Shown here: positions 7,838 through 15,921 of the stretch, piece by piece
How the letters are laid out: every line of letters starts with the position of its first letter
How positions within the stretch are numbered: the first letter of the stretch is position 1
Origin: Prevotellaceae bacterium
Lineage (GTDB): Bacteria > Bacteroidota > Bacteroidia > Bacteroidales > UBA932
Assembly: GCA_031257655.1 (NCBI GenBank)
Contig: JAIROF010000081.1
Location: 1 to 20,323 of the forward strand
Direction: 5' to 3'
Length of the DNA: 20,323 nucleotides
The notes under the pieces: generated by a model
Databases searched by the model: none
Told to the model about the DNA's origin: nothing
Seen by the model: the letters and a program-made list of their open reading frames with translations, nothing else
Position numbers and translations under genes: made by a program

Positions 7838-8629
7838 TCATCCTGTGCTTACTCCAAATTTTTCTTTGACCAGCTCCCAAGCCTTGCGCGGATTGTAGTC
7901 AATATCGCTGCGAATGACCGAAAAAATATTGTTCACATATTCGTAGTCAGAGAGTTTTTTTTCCATATTTAGAATGAATTGTTTGTCGGTTGGATAAGCG
8001 TATCCGGAAAATTTGTAGTGTTCGCTACAACAGTAAAGCAGCTTTTCAATATCGAAATCAAGGTGGGTTAATGCCCAATACATATCGAACAAATCGCGCC
8101 CTTTCTTGCGTCCGTAAATAGCTTTGTATTTCGTGCTTAATAGCTCTTCGAGGGGGTAAGTGGTAATAGCGCACCTGCCCGAAAACCAGCCGTTTTGCAC
8201 TTCAAAAGGAATTTCCTGTAAGCCGAGAATATTCAAGTGTTCGCGCGTGTTGATTTCAATTTTCAGCCGCATTGTTTCTATCGGCGGAATTTCGGTTTCA
8301 AAGTGATAAATCGCTACATTGTTATGCAGCTTTTGTTTCACCACCCTTTTCTGGCCTAAAAACGAGAGGACTTCTCTAATCCGTTTCAGCACAGGGCTTA
8401 TCGGCTCGTGGCGAAGTTGCACCAAATCAATATCTTCGGAATACCGCACCTGCGGACGAATAAAAAGCTTGTGCAGCGCCGTGCCGCCGCGAAATGCCAG
8501 CTGTTCACGGAGTAAATTGTCGCTGTATATCGCTACGAGCGATCGGGAGATAACCAAATCCTGCTCAACTTGCGAATTTTTCCAGGGACATTCTTTTTTC
8601 CACTGCTCTAAAAATACTCTCGGTATCAT
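7838..8629 (-). CDS. AbiEii/AbiGii-family nucleotidyltransferase toxin
   Basis: A 263-residue protein of the AbiEii (DUF1814) family. The nucleotidyltransferase core is intact: G48-G49-T50 (FRGGTALHKL), then S64-E-D66-I-D68 with two metal-binding acids. The downstream family motif K..K.RD..D (GRKKGRDLFDMY) is also present. Known AbiEii proteins are the toxin halves of type IV toxin-antitoxin systems; they inhibit growth and can block phage propagation. The upstream gene, overlapping by 4 bp, encodes the AbiEi antitoxin, as in the classic operon order. Both genes look intact. The exact target is not known from sequence. Confidence 0.88.
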   Translation of the reverse strand: MIPRVFLEQWKKECPWKNSQVEQDLVISRSLVAIYSDNLLREQLAFRGGTALHKLFIRPQVRYSEDIDLVQLRHEPISPVLKRIREVLSFLGQKRVVKQKLHNNVAIYHFETEIPPIETMRLKIEINTREHLNILGLQEIPFEVQNGWFSGRCAITTYPLEELLSTKYKAIYGRKKGRDLFDMYWALTHLDFDIEKLLYCCSEHYKFSGYAYPTDKQFILNMEKKLSDYEYVNNIFSVIRSDIDYNPRKAWELVKEKFGVSTG

Positions 8630-9426
8630 AAATCAGGGGCTATTTCGGTGTTAACAATGATGCGCCACTTCTTGTCAATTTTCCCACGATTTGCTTTCAG
8701 CGGCGAAAGTGGAACAGGGAAAGTTGCCCTTTTGGCTAAAATTTTTTCCAGACAACCCGTAAGATGCTGCCCCTCGGTAAAATTTTCCAGAATGTAGCCA
8801 AGCCGCTGAATATTAGCAGAGATAGTATTGCAGGCAGCCATTTTTTTCAGCGCCGAAATTTTCATTGCCTCGTGCAGCTCCTGCAAAACGGTGGTAATAT
8901 GGTCAAGTCCGAAGCGGCGGATTTGGTCGAGCAAGTCGAAAGCCGTCAGCTCGGGCGACGACACGTTGAAATAGCCTGCCTCACCCTTCTTTTGCGCAAT
9001 CCCCTCCGCTATCAGCTCCTTTTTGCTGATAAAATACAGCGGCATCTGCCGGTTGACAATGCTTCGGGGAGCAGGATATTGCGCGAAAACATACTCTGCT
9101 GCCGGCGCCTGGTGGGCTGCGCCATGCAGTGAGGCTGCCGTAAGCAACCCCACATAGTATGGCTTGCCGAGCGACTGCATCAAGTGGTGGATATATGAGT
9201 ACATCGGCAGCTCGCCAAATTGCCGGCAGCTCGGTGGAAGAACGGCATAAAATCCTTCGCGAATTTTTTTTATCTTCTTCTTTCGTAAAAGGCGATACAA
9301 CCCCTGATTAACTGCCGCATCGGACAAACGAAATTCTTCTTTCAGCTCATTTACAGTAAAGGAAAACTGCCAATGAGACAAAAGCGTATTTGTAAAATCA
9401 TTCCAATCCAGCTGAAACTTTTCCAT
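8626..9426 (-). CDS. AbiEi-family antitoxin (type IV toxin-antitoxin)
   Basis: The 266-residue protein begins with a winged-helix DNA-binding region (about 10-65; FTVNELKEEFRLSDAAVNQG). A larger domain typical of AbiEi-like antitoxins follows (about 70-210; YVGLLTAASLHGAA, SSPELTAFDLL). It precedes and overlaps the AbiEii toxin gene by 4 bp (ATGA arrangement). Family members repress their own operon by binding inverted repeats near the promoter and counteract the toxin. A perfect palindrome at 9441-9460, just upstream of this start, fits that role. Length and order match known AbiE modules. Confidence 0.85.
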   Translation of the reverse strand: MEKFQLDWNDFTNTLLSHWQFSFTVNELKEEFRLSDAAVNQGLYRLLRKKKIKKIREGFYAVLPPSCRQFGELPMYSYIHHLMQSLGKPYYVGLLTAASLHGAAHQAPAAEYVFAQYPAPRSIVNRQMPLYFISKKELIAEGIAQKKGEAGYFNVSSPELTAFDLLDQIRRFGLDHITTVLQELHEAMKISALKKMAACNTISANIQRLGYILENFTEGQHLTGCLEKILAKRATFPVPLSPLKANRGKIDKKWRIIVNTEIAPDL

Positions 9427-9440
9427 ATCTTTTTATTAGT

Positions 9441-9460
9441 GTAATATTGCAAAATATTAC
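9441..9460 (-). promoter_or_regulatory. Palindromic operator at the AbiE promoter
   Basis: GTAATATT and AATATTAC form a perfect inverted repeat separated by 4 bp, 14 bp upstream of the antitoxin start codon. It overlaps the proposed -7 box (9450-9457). This is where an autoregulating AbiEi repressor would be expected to bind. Binding itself is inference. Confidence 0.55.
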
Positions 9461-9482
9461 GATATTCGTAGTAATGCGCAAA
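9450..9482 (-). promoter_or_regulatory. Candidate promoter of the AbiE operon
   Basis: On the minus strand TTTG (9479-9482), 21 bp, ATATTTTG (9450-9457) approximates the Bacteroidota pattern; the -7 box has one deviation. It lies about 25 bp before the AbiEi start. Confidence 0.45.
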
Positions 9483-9580
9483 GCGAAAATAGCTACTTCT
9501 GTCCGCAAATTTTCAGGGCGCCACACGGATGCTTTCTGCGGTGGTAGTGTCATAAATTGTAGGGAGCGAAAAACCTAATT

Positions 9581-9629
9581 TACTCACTCGTGTTTATTTT
9601 TGGTGTTCGTGAGATCGCTACGCTCGGTT
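9581..9629 (+). repeat. Dispersed repeat D, copy 1
   Basis: TACTCACTCGTGTTTATTTT continuing through GGTGTTCGTGAGATCGCTACGCTCGGT matches the reverse complement of 19881-19930 with only a few substitutions and a 2-bp gap. Confidence 0.75.
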
Positions 9630-9768
9630 CAGCCTAATTTGAATCATAAAATAACCACAGTCGCACAGAGGTATAGTATTAATATTTTGATGACATATCG
9701 GCTATAATTTTCCACGTCTGTATTATATTTAAAACAGCCCTTTTCACACCACATCCGGTGCATGACTT

Positions 9769-10521
9769 TTAAGGTTTACCTAAAAAGTTTCTCCAATAGA
9801 TTACAAAATATAACCTCAAAAGAAATAAAATCTTCTCAAACCCGCTATCCATTTCTTTGACAACAGCAATATTTTCGCGAAGTCCTTTTCTACGCGAGGT
9901 ATTAGAAATTCCTGATTTGTCGTAAATTACCAATGGGTAATTCAGATGCTTGAAAAGATGTTTTTCGTAGTAACATTGTTTGAAAAATTTCAAGTCTGCC
10001 GACATTTTATAGCGCTCATCGAATAAGAATTGACGCAATACATCCGTTTTGACAAAAGCGCTCTGATGGCAAAAAAACATCCGATGTAAGTTACAGGGTT
10101 CTTTAGCTATCTTTTCTTTATATGTGCCATCTACCTGAAGAATAAGAATATTGCCGTATATAACCGTTGTGCCTCCGTTGTCCAAAGCTATTGCTTCAGC
10201 CACTTTTCCTACGCTCTCATTATCAGTAAAAACATCTCCACAGTTGAGAAAACAAATCCATTTGCCGGTTGCTTTTTTTATGCCCTTATTCATAGCATTG
10301 TAGATACCGGTATCTTTCTCTGAAAGCCATTTTGTAATTTTTAGCTCATGCTTTTTGATTATATCCGTAGAGCCGTCGGTAGAAGCGCCGTCTATCACGA
10401 TATATTCAATCGGGGCATAACGTTGAGTGATTACGCTTTGAATAGTTTTGTCCAGTAGCTTAGCGCCATTATAGACTACCGTAATGACGGTTATTAAAGG
10501 GGTTGATGATGTTTGTGTCAT
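9769..10521 (-). CDS. Family 2 glycosyltransferase
   Basis: A 250-residue GT-A glycosyltransferase. It has the family 2 start (ITVITVVYNGAKLLDKTIQS), the nucleotide-binding DGASTDGSTD (44-53), the region SEKDTGIYNAMNKG (67-80) common in WcaE/PGL-type transferases, and NCGD (93-96) at the usual DXD position. A C-terminal hydrophobic stretch (LLRLYFVIYW) may associate with the membrane. It lies 65 bp downstream of the broken family 4 glycosyltransferase in the same direction, so the two probably served one surface-polysaccharide pathway. The sugar specificity is unknown. The A+T-rich composition differs from nearby core genes. Confidence 0.85.
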   Translation of the reverse strand: MTQTSSTPLITVITVVYNGAKLLDKTIQSVITQRYAPIEYIVIDGASTDGSTDIIKKHELKITKWLSEKDTGIYNAMNKGIKKATGKWICFLNCGDVFTDNESVGKVAEAIALDNGGTTVIYGNILILQVDGTYKEKIAKEPCNLHRMFFCHQSAFVKTDVLRQFLFDERYKMSADLKFFKQCYYEKHLFKHLNYPLVIYDKSGISNTSRRKGLRENIAVVKEMDSGFEKILFLLRLYFVIYWRNFLGKP

Positions 10522-10586
10522 AAAATAATTAATATTAAAGATTAAAAAAACAGCAGTCTATTTGTATAATTTATATTGACAACATT

Positions 10587-11656
10587 TTACAGTAAGGAGC
10601 TATATATCTTATGCGTTTGATTAACAGTGTTTTTCCAAGAGAAAAGACTAAGACGATACGTTCCTTTCCGAGCCAAGTCATTTTGCAAAACTTTGCTAAA
10701 CAGAACTTTTTCTATTGTTTCTCGCATTGACTCCACAGAAAGAGGGTCAAAATAGCATCCCGCATCTGCGGCTATTTCATTGAAACAAGGAATATTGCTC
10801 AATATCACAGGAGTTCTGCATGTCCACGCTTCCAGTATCGGAAGACCAAAACCTTCACCTAAAGAAGGGAAAACAAATGCTTTCGATTTACTATATAAAT
10901 AAGCTAACTCATCATCATTGGGGCTGGCAAACCAAAGAACTTTTTTTTCAATTTCCAATTCTTTCATCCATCGAACTTCTTCTTGTGAAAAAGCCTGTTT
11001 TCCGGTACAAGTAAGATATAAGTTATTGCCTTTTTTCAGCAGAGGAGCAACCGCTTGAATGAATGTTTTAAAATTTTTACGCCCGTTTCGGTCGCCGACA
11101 TATAGCAAAAAGTTGGCAGGAATCGGCTTTACCGTTTTTTTCGCCAGCTGAGGATTCAAGGATGATCATGATAAATAACCTCTATTTTATCAGAAGCAAT
11201 TCCCCATAAATCAATAATATCTTTTTTAGTTGCTTCGGATACGGCAATGATTTTACTCGCTTGCCGGGCATAAACCAATTTTTCAGCGCCTGCATTTTTG
11301 TTCTGCTTTTCAATGATCATGTCGTGTATGGTAAACACCATATTTTTTACGCCCGATATTTCGGGAATTATATGCTGATAAGAATTTGCCGGATGAAAAA
11401 TTGTACTTGAACTTATTCGTTTTAACGCTCGCTGCAATATTAACTTATTAAATATGGCAAAAGAAGAAGTTGGGTCATAAATAAATGATTTTTTCAATTG
11501 ATTTTCCGACAATAAATATTGATTTTTCACGAATAATCCGGCAAGCCGCACACGACAGCCTAATTGCCGCATCCCTTTGAATAATTCATAGTGATAGCGG
11601 GAGATTCCTCCGTTTTTTTGGTCCAAATATATTTGTGCGTCGTATACTACCCCCAT
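10587..11656 (-). pseudogene. Family 4 glycosyltransferase split by a frameshift
   Basis: Two adjoining open frames together make one GT4 enzyme. The N-terminal part (11656 to 11156, 166 codons) carries the acceptor-side domain ending ...DKIEVIYH. The C-terminal part (open from about 11165 to 10587) resumes with SSLNPQLAKK and carries the donor-binding domain with the signature FPSLGEGFGLPILEA. The break is near 11163-11170, inside a TGATCATGATCA-like microrepeat. Restoring one base joins ...YH-D-SSLNP, and the total of about 358 residues is normal for the family. The product would transfer a sugar for surface polysaccharide. Because everything else is intact, the lesion may be recent, phase-variable or a sequencing error. 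Confidence 0.82.
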
Positions 11657-11745
11657 AAAAAGCGTTGTTTAAAACATTGGTTATAGGCGTATTTGCATTC
11701 GTCGGGTGTAATAATATTCCGGCTATGAAATTCAAGAATGTTTTG

Positions 11746-11776
11746 CAAAATTACATGGAAATTTCGGATTCCCAAG
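11746..11776 (-). promoter_or_regulatory. Promoter of the leftward glycosyltransferase genes
   Basis: On the minus strand CTTG (11773-11776), 19 bp, TAATTTTG (11746-11753) matches the Bacteroidota pattern, with a perfect -7 box. It would leave a leader of about 80 nt before the start codon at 11656. Confidence 0.6.
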
Positions 11777-11882
11777 CGCAGGCGAATGAAAAAAGTTTTT
11801 TGGAACTACTCAGGCACTCCATGTAATTGTAATGCTTTAATAATCTAATGTTTACTGTCAACATTGGATTATAGTGTTTTCG

Positions 11883-11985
11883 CACGCTACCAATGACGGA
11901 GCGGGACTTCCCGTTATTCCGAGTTGATATTTCTGACGACAAAGAAAAAAATGACGGGAAGTTCTGCTCCGCCATTGGTAACGCA
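11883..11985. repeat. Inverted repeat with about 35-bp arms
   Basis: The left arm (11883-11918; CGCTACCAATGACGGAGCGG...CTTCCCGTTATT) pairs with the right arm (11950-11985), with about five mismatches and a loop of about 31 nt. There is no T run, so a terminator is unlikely. It resembles a palindromic repetitive element. Confidence 0.75.
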
Positions 11986-12009
11986 GTGAGGAACAGGAGC
12001 GTAGAGTAT

Positions 12010-12160
12010 CTCGGCGTAGCCAATCTGCCACACTTCTCCCGTATGGCAGTGGTATGGTGGGAGATTTCTCCACTCCGCGCACTCGTGCCTCGCGCCTCGT
12101 GCGCTCCGGTCGAAATGACGGGGCTGTTGAAAGGAGGGGGGGGAGATTGGCTACGCCGAG
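12010..12160. repeat. Perfect 17-bp inverted repeat enclosing repeat E
   Basis: CTCGGCGTAGCCAATCT (12010-12026) is repeated perfectly inverted at 12144-12160. The pair brackets most of the second copy of dispersed repeat E, so the roughly 150 bp may be a small foldback element. Confidence 0.75.
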
Positions 12161-12165
12161 CTCCG
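12089..12165 (+). repeat. Dispersed repeat E, copy 2
   Basis: This shares the core GCGCTCCGGTCGAAATGACG (12101-12120), then GCTGTTGAAAGG, a G run and GATTGGCTACGCC, with 383-476. It is shorter in the G-rich part. Confidence 0.7.
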
Positions 12166-12295
12166 TTGTTCCGTAAAATAGGCTAGTCTCCATGATTGAT
12201 TGATATGAGAAACCATGCGGTTGAGAACCAGCACAGTATTTTGTCTTGAAATATGCTGCGTAATTCTGATTCTCCACTTGTTTACGAATTATATA

Positions 12296-12394
12296 ATCAA
12301 ATATGGACGCCACAAAAAAATTAAAGAGCATGGGAATTATTTTATTGACGAAATTGAGAAAACCGGGAAAGTGATATATGAAAAAGTTGGCTAA
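12296..12394 (+). pseudogene. Possible C-terminal gene remnant
   Basis: One frame reads IKYGRHKKIKEHGNYFIDEI followed by EKTGKVIYEKVG and a stop. This is a charged, well-formed protein-like tail that resembles the C-termini of small nucleotidyltransferase-domain proteins. No start codon or N-terminal domain can be found upstream. I cannot assign a family with confidence; it may be a decayed end of a gene, or chance. Confidence 0.3.
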
Positions 12395-12461
12395 TGATTG
12401 GGTAATTTTGGTTTGTAATCAACAGTAATACTTGCGCCATACCATACAGTTCATGGCGTCA

Positions 12462-13820
12462 CTACCCCTCGCTCACCTCGCCGTACAGGTCAAACTCGTC
12501 GGCGGAGGTGATGCTTACGCTGTAAAAGCTGCCGGGGCGGAGCGGCTTGGCGGAGGTAATGAGGACTTCGCCGTCCACCTCGGGGGAGTCAAACTCTGTG
12601 CGCCCCACGTAGTAGCAGCCCTCCTTGCGGTCGAGCATTACGCGGAACGTTTTGCCCACCTTGGCCTGGTTGAGCGAGGCCGAAATCTCCGCCTGCAGCT
12701 TCATCAGGGCGCCGGCGCGCCGCTGTTTTTCCTCCTGCCTCAGCGCATCCTTCAGGTGCTTTGCCCCGTAGGTGCCCTCCTCCTCCGAGTAGGTAAACAC
12801 GCCGAGGCGCTCAAACTTCACCTCGCGCACAAAATCCATCAGCTCCGCAAACGCCGCCTCGTCCTCGCCCGGGTGCCCAACCATCAGGGTGGTGCGCAGG
12901 GCAATGCCGGGCGCCTGCTCGCGCAGCTTGCCTATCAGGTCGTACGTTTGCCTGCGGTCGACGCCGCGGCGCATCTGCTTCAGCACGGCGTCGTTTACGT
13001 GCTGAAGCGGGATGTCGAGGTAGCGGCACAGCTTGCTGCTGCTGCGCAGCACCTCTATCACGTCATCCGGAAACTGCGCAGGGTAGGCGTAGTGCAGGCG
13101 TATCCACGCAATGCCGTCCACCTCGCTCAGCGCCCTCAGCAGGGCGGCAAGGCGGCGCGCGCCGTAGAGGTCTACGCCGTAAAAAGTGGTATCCTGCGCC
13201 ACCACCATGAGCTCCTTCACGCCGCCGGCGGCCAGCAGCGCGGCTTCGCTCACCAGCTCCTCAAGGGGGGTAGAAACATGCCTGCCGCGAATGAGGGGAA
13301 TGGCGCAGTAGGAGCAGCGGCGGTTGCACCCTTCGGAAATCTTGAGGTAGGCGTAGTGCCCGGAGGTGGTCAGCAGGCGCTCGCCTGCGGGCGTGTGCAC
13401 GGGCGGAACGCCCAGCGAGGCGAGGATGTCCTCCATGCTGTTCACGCCAAAAAACTCGTCCACTTCGCCTATCTCCCGGCGCAGGTCGTCCTTGTAGCGC
13501 TCCGACAGGCAGCCAAACACGAAGAGCTTTTCGATATCTCCGCGCCGCCGGGCCTCGGCAAACGCCAAAATGGTATTCACCGATTCCTCCTTTGCCTCGG
13601 TGATAAAGCCGCAGGTGTTGATGATGACCACCTGCGCCGACAGGTCGTCGCTGTCGTGCACCAGCGTGTATCCGCCCCGCCGAAGCCGGGCCATCAGCTT
13701 TTCGGAGTCCACCACGTTCTTGGAGCAGCCCAGGGTGATGAGGTTTATCTGCTTGGGGGTGGGCTTGGGCTTAGGCTTGGGCTTGCTCCGGTTCTCAGCG
13801 TTCAGCATTTCGCACTTCAT
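12462..13820 (-). CDS. rimO: Ribosomal protein S12 methylthiotransferase RimO
   Basis: This 452-residue radical SAM enzyme adds a methylthio group to a conserved aspartate of ribosomal protein S12. The N-terminal UPF0004 domain has three iron-sulfur cysteines (C32 in TLGCSKN, C70 in NTCGF, C104 in FGCLSERY). The radical SAM core carries the second cluster at C165-C169-C172 (CNRRCSYC). The C-terminal 65 or so residues form a TRAM domain. The residues around LGCSKN and the YLDIPLQH region fit RimO rather than MiaB. The first 23 residues, including KPKPKPKPTPK encoded by a hexamer-like repeat, are extra compared with typical homologs, so translation could start later (M5). It lies 21 bp downstream of ftsY, a common Bacteroidota arrangement. 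Confidence 0.93.
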   Translation of the reverse strand: MKCEMLNAENRSKPKPKPKPTPKQINLITLGCSKNVVDSEKLMARLRRGGYTLVHDSDDLSAQVVIINTCGFITEAKEESVNTILAFAEARRRGDIEKLFVFGCLSERYKDDLRREIGEVDEFFGVNSMEDILASLGVPPVHTPAGERLLTTSGHYAYLKISEGCNRRCSYCAIPLIRGRHVSTPLEELVSEAALLAAGGVKELMVVAQDTTFYGVDLYGARRLAALLRALSEVDGIAWIRLHYAYPAQFPDDVIEVLRSSSKLCRYLDIPLQHVNDAVLKQMRRGVDRRQTYDLIGKLREQAPGIALRTTLMVGHPGEDEAAFAELMDFVREVKFERLGVFTYSEEEGTYGAKHLKDALRQEEKQRRAGALMKLQAEISASLNQAKVGKTFRVMLDRKEGCYYVGRTEFDSPEVDGEVLITSAKPLRPGSFYSVSITSADEFDLYGEVSEG

Positions 13821-13841
13821 GTTGTCGTAAAAAGAGCGTTG

Positions 13842-14813
13842 TCAGGAAAACAGCGTTTCCACAAATTTTTTCTTGTCAAACGGCTGGAGGTCGTCCACCT
13901 TTTCGCCCACGCCAATGTACTTTACGGGCACCTTTAGCTGGTCGGAGATGCCGATTACCACGCCGCCTTTTGCGGTGCCGTCGAGCTTGGTGATGGCCAG
14001 CGCCGTTACTTCCGTTGCCTTGCCGAACTCCTGCGCCTGCCGGTAGGCGTTTTGCCCCGTGGAGCCGTCGAGCACCAGCAGCACCTCGTGGGGTGCGCCG
14101 GGTATCACCTTGCGCATGACGTTGCGGATCTTGGAGAGCTCGTTCATCAGGTTTACCTTGTTGTGCAGCCGGCCTGCCGTGTCGATGAGCACGGCATCGG
14201 CGCCGTTGGCTTTTGCCGAGCTGAGCGTGTCGAATGCAACCGAGGCGGGGTCGGCGCCCATTTGCTGCTTTACGATGGCGGCGCCGGCGCGCGCCGCCCA
14301 CACCTCCAGCTGGTCAACGGCAGCCGCGCGAAACGTATCGGCCGCGCCAATGTACACCTTCTTGCCTTCGGCCGCCATCCGCGCCGCCAGCTTCCCAATG
14401 GTGGTGGTCTTCCCCACGCCGTTCACCCCCACCACCATCACCACGTAGGGGGTTTCCTGTGCGTGGGGTGAAGCGGCAGCGGCGCTGTCGTTGCCCTCCA
14501 GCAGCTGCTCAATTTCTTCCCGCAGAATCCGGTTGAGCTCGGCAGCGTTGAGCACCTTATCGCGCGCCACGCGCTTCTGCACGAGCTCAACTATGCGCAG
14601 CGTTGTTTCCACGCCAACGTCGGACGAAACAAGCGCCTCCTCCAGATTGTCGAGCACCTCGTCGTCGACCTTCGACTTGCCGATAACGGCGCGCGAAAGC
14701 CGCCGGAGCAGCCCCTCCTTTGTTTTTTCAAGCCCCTGCGCCAAGACGCCGTGCTGTGCCGCCGCCGGCTGATCTCCGGCCTGCTTCGACGAAAAACGAG
14801 CAAAAAATGCCAT
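13842..14813 (-). CDS. ftsY: Signal recognition particle receptor FtsY
   Basis: A 323-residue SRP-type GTPase, the membrane-associated receptor that docks ribosome-nascent chain-SRP complexes at the translocon. The N domain (about 25-105) is followed by the G domain with the P-loop GVNGVGKTT (129-137), DTFRAAA (159-165), DTAGR (211-215), TKLDGTAKGG (275-284) and the closing motif GVGEKVDDLQPF (301-312). As in other Bacteroidota, the acidic A domain is almost absent. A consensus promoter sits just upstream and rimO follows 21 bp downstream, so the two are probably one operon. Confidence 0.96.
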   Translation of the reverse strand: MAFFARFSSKQAGDQPAAAQHGVLAQGLEKTKEGLLRRLSRAVIGKSKVDDEVLDNLEEALVSSDVGVETTLRIVELVQKRVARDKVLNAAELNRILREEIEQLLEGNDSAAAASPHAQETPYVVMVVGVNGVGKTTTIGKLAARMAAEGKKVYIGAADTFRAAAVDQLEVWAARAGAAIVKQQMGADPASVAFDTLSSAKANGADAVLIDTAGRLHNKVNLMNELSKIRNVMRKVIPGAPHEVLLVLDGSTGQNAYRQAQEFGKATEVTALAITKLDGTAKGGVVIGISDQLKVPVKYIGVGEKVDDLQPFDKKKFVETLFS

Positions 14814-14850
14814 GATACTTCCTTCTATTTTTGACCAATAAATTGAGGTG

Positions 14851-14882
14851 CAAACTTACATGAAAATTTTGGGGTGTACAAG
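14851..14882 (-). promoter_or_regulatory. Promoter of ftsY-rimO
   Basis: On the minus strand CTTG (14879-14882), 20 bp, TAAGTTTG (14851-14858) matches the Bacteroidota pattern. The ATG of ftsY is about 38 bp beyond the -7 box. Confidence 0.7.
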
Positions 14883-14925
14883 CGCGCGCAGGGAATTTTG
14901 ACTTGGGGGCGCTGCGCCATGCGGG

Positions 14926-15606
14926 TCATCCTTGCAGCCGCTTGGCGAGCGCCGGCATGCCTGCCGCAAACCGCTCCCGGATGTAGGTAACATTCCTTCC
15001 GTCCACCTCTCCGCCCGCGGGGTTGAGCACATAAATTTTGCACTTCTCCGGGGCGTAGCGGAACAGGGAAGCTGCGGGGTACACCGCCATGGAGGTGCCC
15101 GCTATCACCAGCACCGCTGCGGTTGAAATAATCTCCACCGCTTTTTCCAGCATTGGCACGGGCTCTCCGAAAAAAACGATGTGGGGCCGCAGCTGTCCGC
15201 CCTTGGGGCACAGGTCGCCCTGCCGCACGTCGCCGTCAACTTCGCAGATGTACGAATCATCTTTCATGCTCCTGCACTTGGTGAGCTCGCCGTGCAGGTG
15301 CAGCACCCGGGTGGAGCCTGCCCGCTCGTGGAGGTTGTCCACGTTTTGCGTTATCACGTCCACGTCGCAGGTTGCCTCCAGCGCCGCCACGGCGTAGTGC
15401 CCCGCGTTGGGCGCTACGGCCTTGAGCTGCCTCCGGCGCTGATTGTAAAAGTCGAGCACCAGCGCGGGATTTCGCGCTAAGGCTTCCGGCGTACAAACAT
15501 CCTCTATCCGGTGCTTTGCCCAAAGCCCATCGGAATCCCGAAAGGTCTCCAAGCCGCTGTCGGCGCTCACTCCGGCGCCGGACAGTATCACTACATGCTG
15601 CTTCAT
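14926..15606 (-). CDS. Sirtuin (NAD-dependent protein deacylase, CobB/SIRT5-like)
   Basis: A 226-residue Sir2-family enzyme that removes acyl groups from lysines using NAD+. Visible motifs are GAGVSADSGLETFRD (10-24), TQNVDNLH (86-93), the catalytic histidine H105 in HLHGE, cysteines C111, C121 and C133 in the zinc region, and AGTSMAVYPA (169-178). The Y54-x-x-R57 pair (DFYNQR) is the feature that lets class III sirtuins accept succinyl- and malonyl-lysine, so desuccinylase activity is plausible. I chose the ATG at 15606. A longer frame from a TTG at 15645 would begin inside the likely -7 promoter box and adds only repeat-like residues. Confidence 0.9.
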   Translation of the reverse strand: MKQHVVILSGAGVSADSGLETFRDSDGLWAKHRIEDVCTPEALARNPALVLDFYNQRRRQLKAVAPNAGHYAVAALEATCDVDVITQNVDNLHERAGSTRVLHLHGELTKCRSMKDDSYICEVDGDVRQGDLCPKGGQLRPHIVFFGEPVPMLEKAVEIISTAAVLVIAGTSMAVYPAASLFRYAPEKCKIYVLNPAGGEVDGRNVTYIRERFAAGMPALAKRLQG

Positions 15607-15921
15607 AAGCTGAGTATTAAATTGAGCATTAAATGTTGAACGCAAAGATACGCGAAATCCACGAATTATGCGCTGCTGCGCAGCAGCAGCCGGTGCGCGA
15701 TTTCTCTTTTTCGCTTGCTTTTTTCGCTTTTACGCTCACCATTTTCAGCATAAGCCGCTTATACACAGCGCAAAATGGCATTTTTCTTTTACCGTTTTTT
15801 ATGGGAGCAGGCGCGGAATTTACCACAACTTACCATGAGCAAGCCGCAAATTTTTGTACCTTGCGGCGCTTTTTTGCAGCAGCACTAAGCAATTGTTGAA
15901 CTACAAATCCGATATTTAGCA
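15607..15921. other. Divergent spacer between the sirtuin and efflux adaptor genes
   Basis: The gap holds the sirtuin -7 box and a near-perfect GCTGCTGCGCAGCAGC palindrome (near 15672-15687). Open frames of 65-88 codons on both strands resemble no known family, and I regard them as chance. No consensus promoter for the rightward gene is evident. Confidence 0.55.
15643..15650 (-). promoter_or_regulatory. Candidate -7 box of the sirtuin gene
   Basis: TATCTTTG on the minus strand fits TAnnTTTG exactly, about 37 bp before the chosen ATG. No clear -33 TTG is visible at the expected spacing, so only half of the promoter is supported. Confidence 0.45.

Larger units (their letters stand above)
9427..9768. 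other. Spacer between toxin-antitoxin and glycosyltransferase genes
   Basis: Apart from the AbiE promoter and operator, the stretch holds one copy of dispersed repeat D (9581-9629) and a CCACAG..GCACAGAGG fragment near 9655-9672. I see no coding sequence. Confidence 0.6.
11657..12461. other. Long non-coding, inverted-repeat-rich region
   Basis: This 805-bp gap holds the promoter of the leftward glycosyltransferases, two inverted repeats (11883-11985 and 12010-12160), the second copy of dispersed repeat E, and a short possible gene remnant (12296-12394). Open frames across it on either strand run through the repeats and resemble no family I know. It looks like an accumulation of small non-autonomous elements. 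Confidence 0.65.

Noticed and set aside
11858..12331. 157-codon leftward frame in the repeat region before rimO
   Set aside because: It translates inverted repeats and repeat E. It contains no recognisable domain, and similar peptides arise from other copies of the repeats.
12432..13937. 501-codon rightward open frame opposite rimO
   Set aside because: The leftward frame is unmistakably RimO with all cluster cysteines. The rightward frame is low-complexity and also runs into ftsY.
15633..15899. 88-codon rightward frame and 65-codon leftward frame in the sirtuin-adaptor gap
   Set aside because: Neither has family features. The rightward one begins within the sirtuin promoter and runs through a GCTGCTGCGCAGCAGC palindrome.
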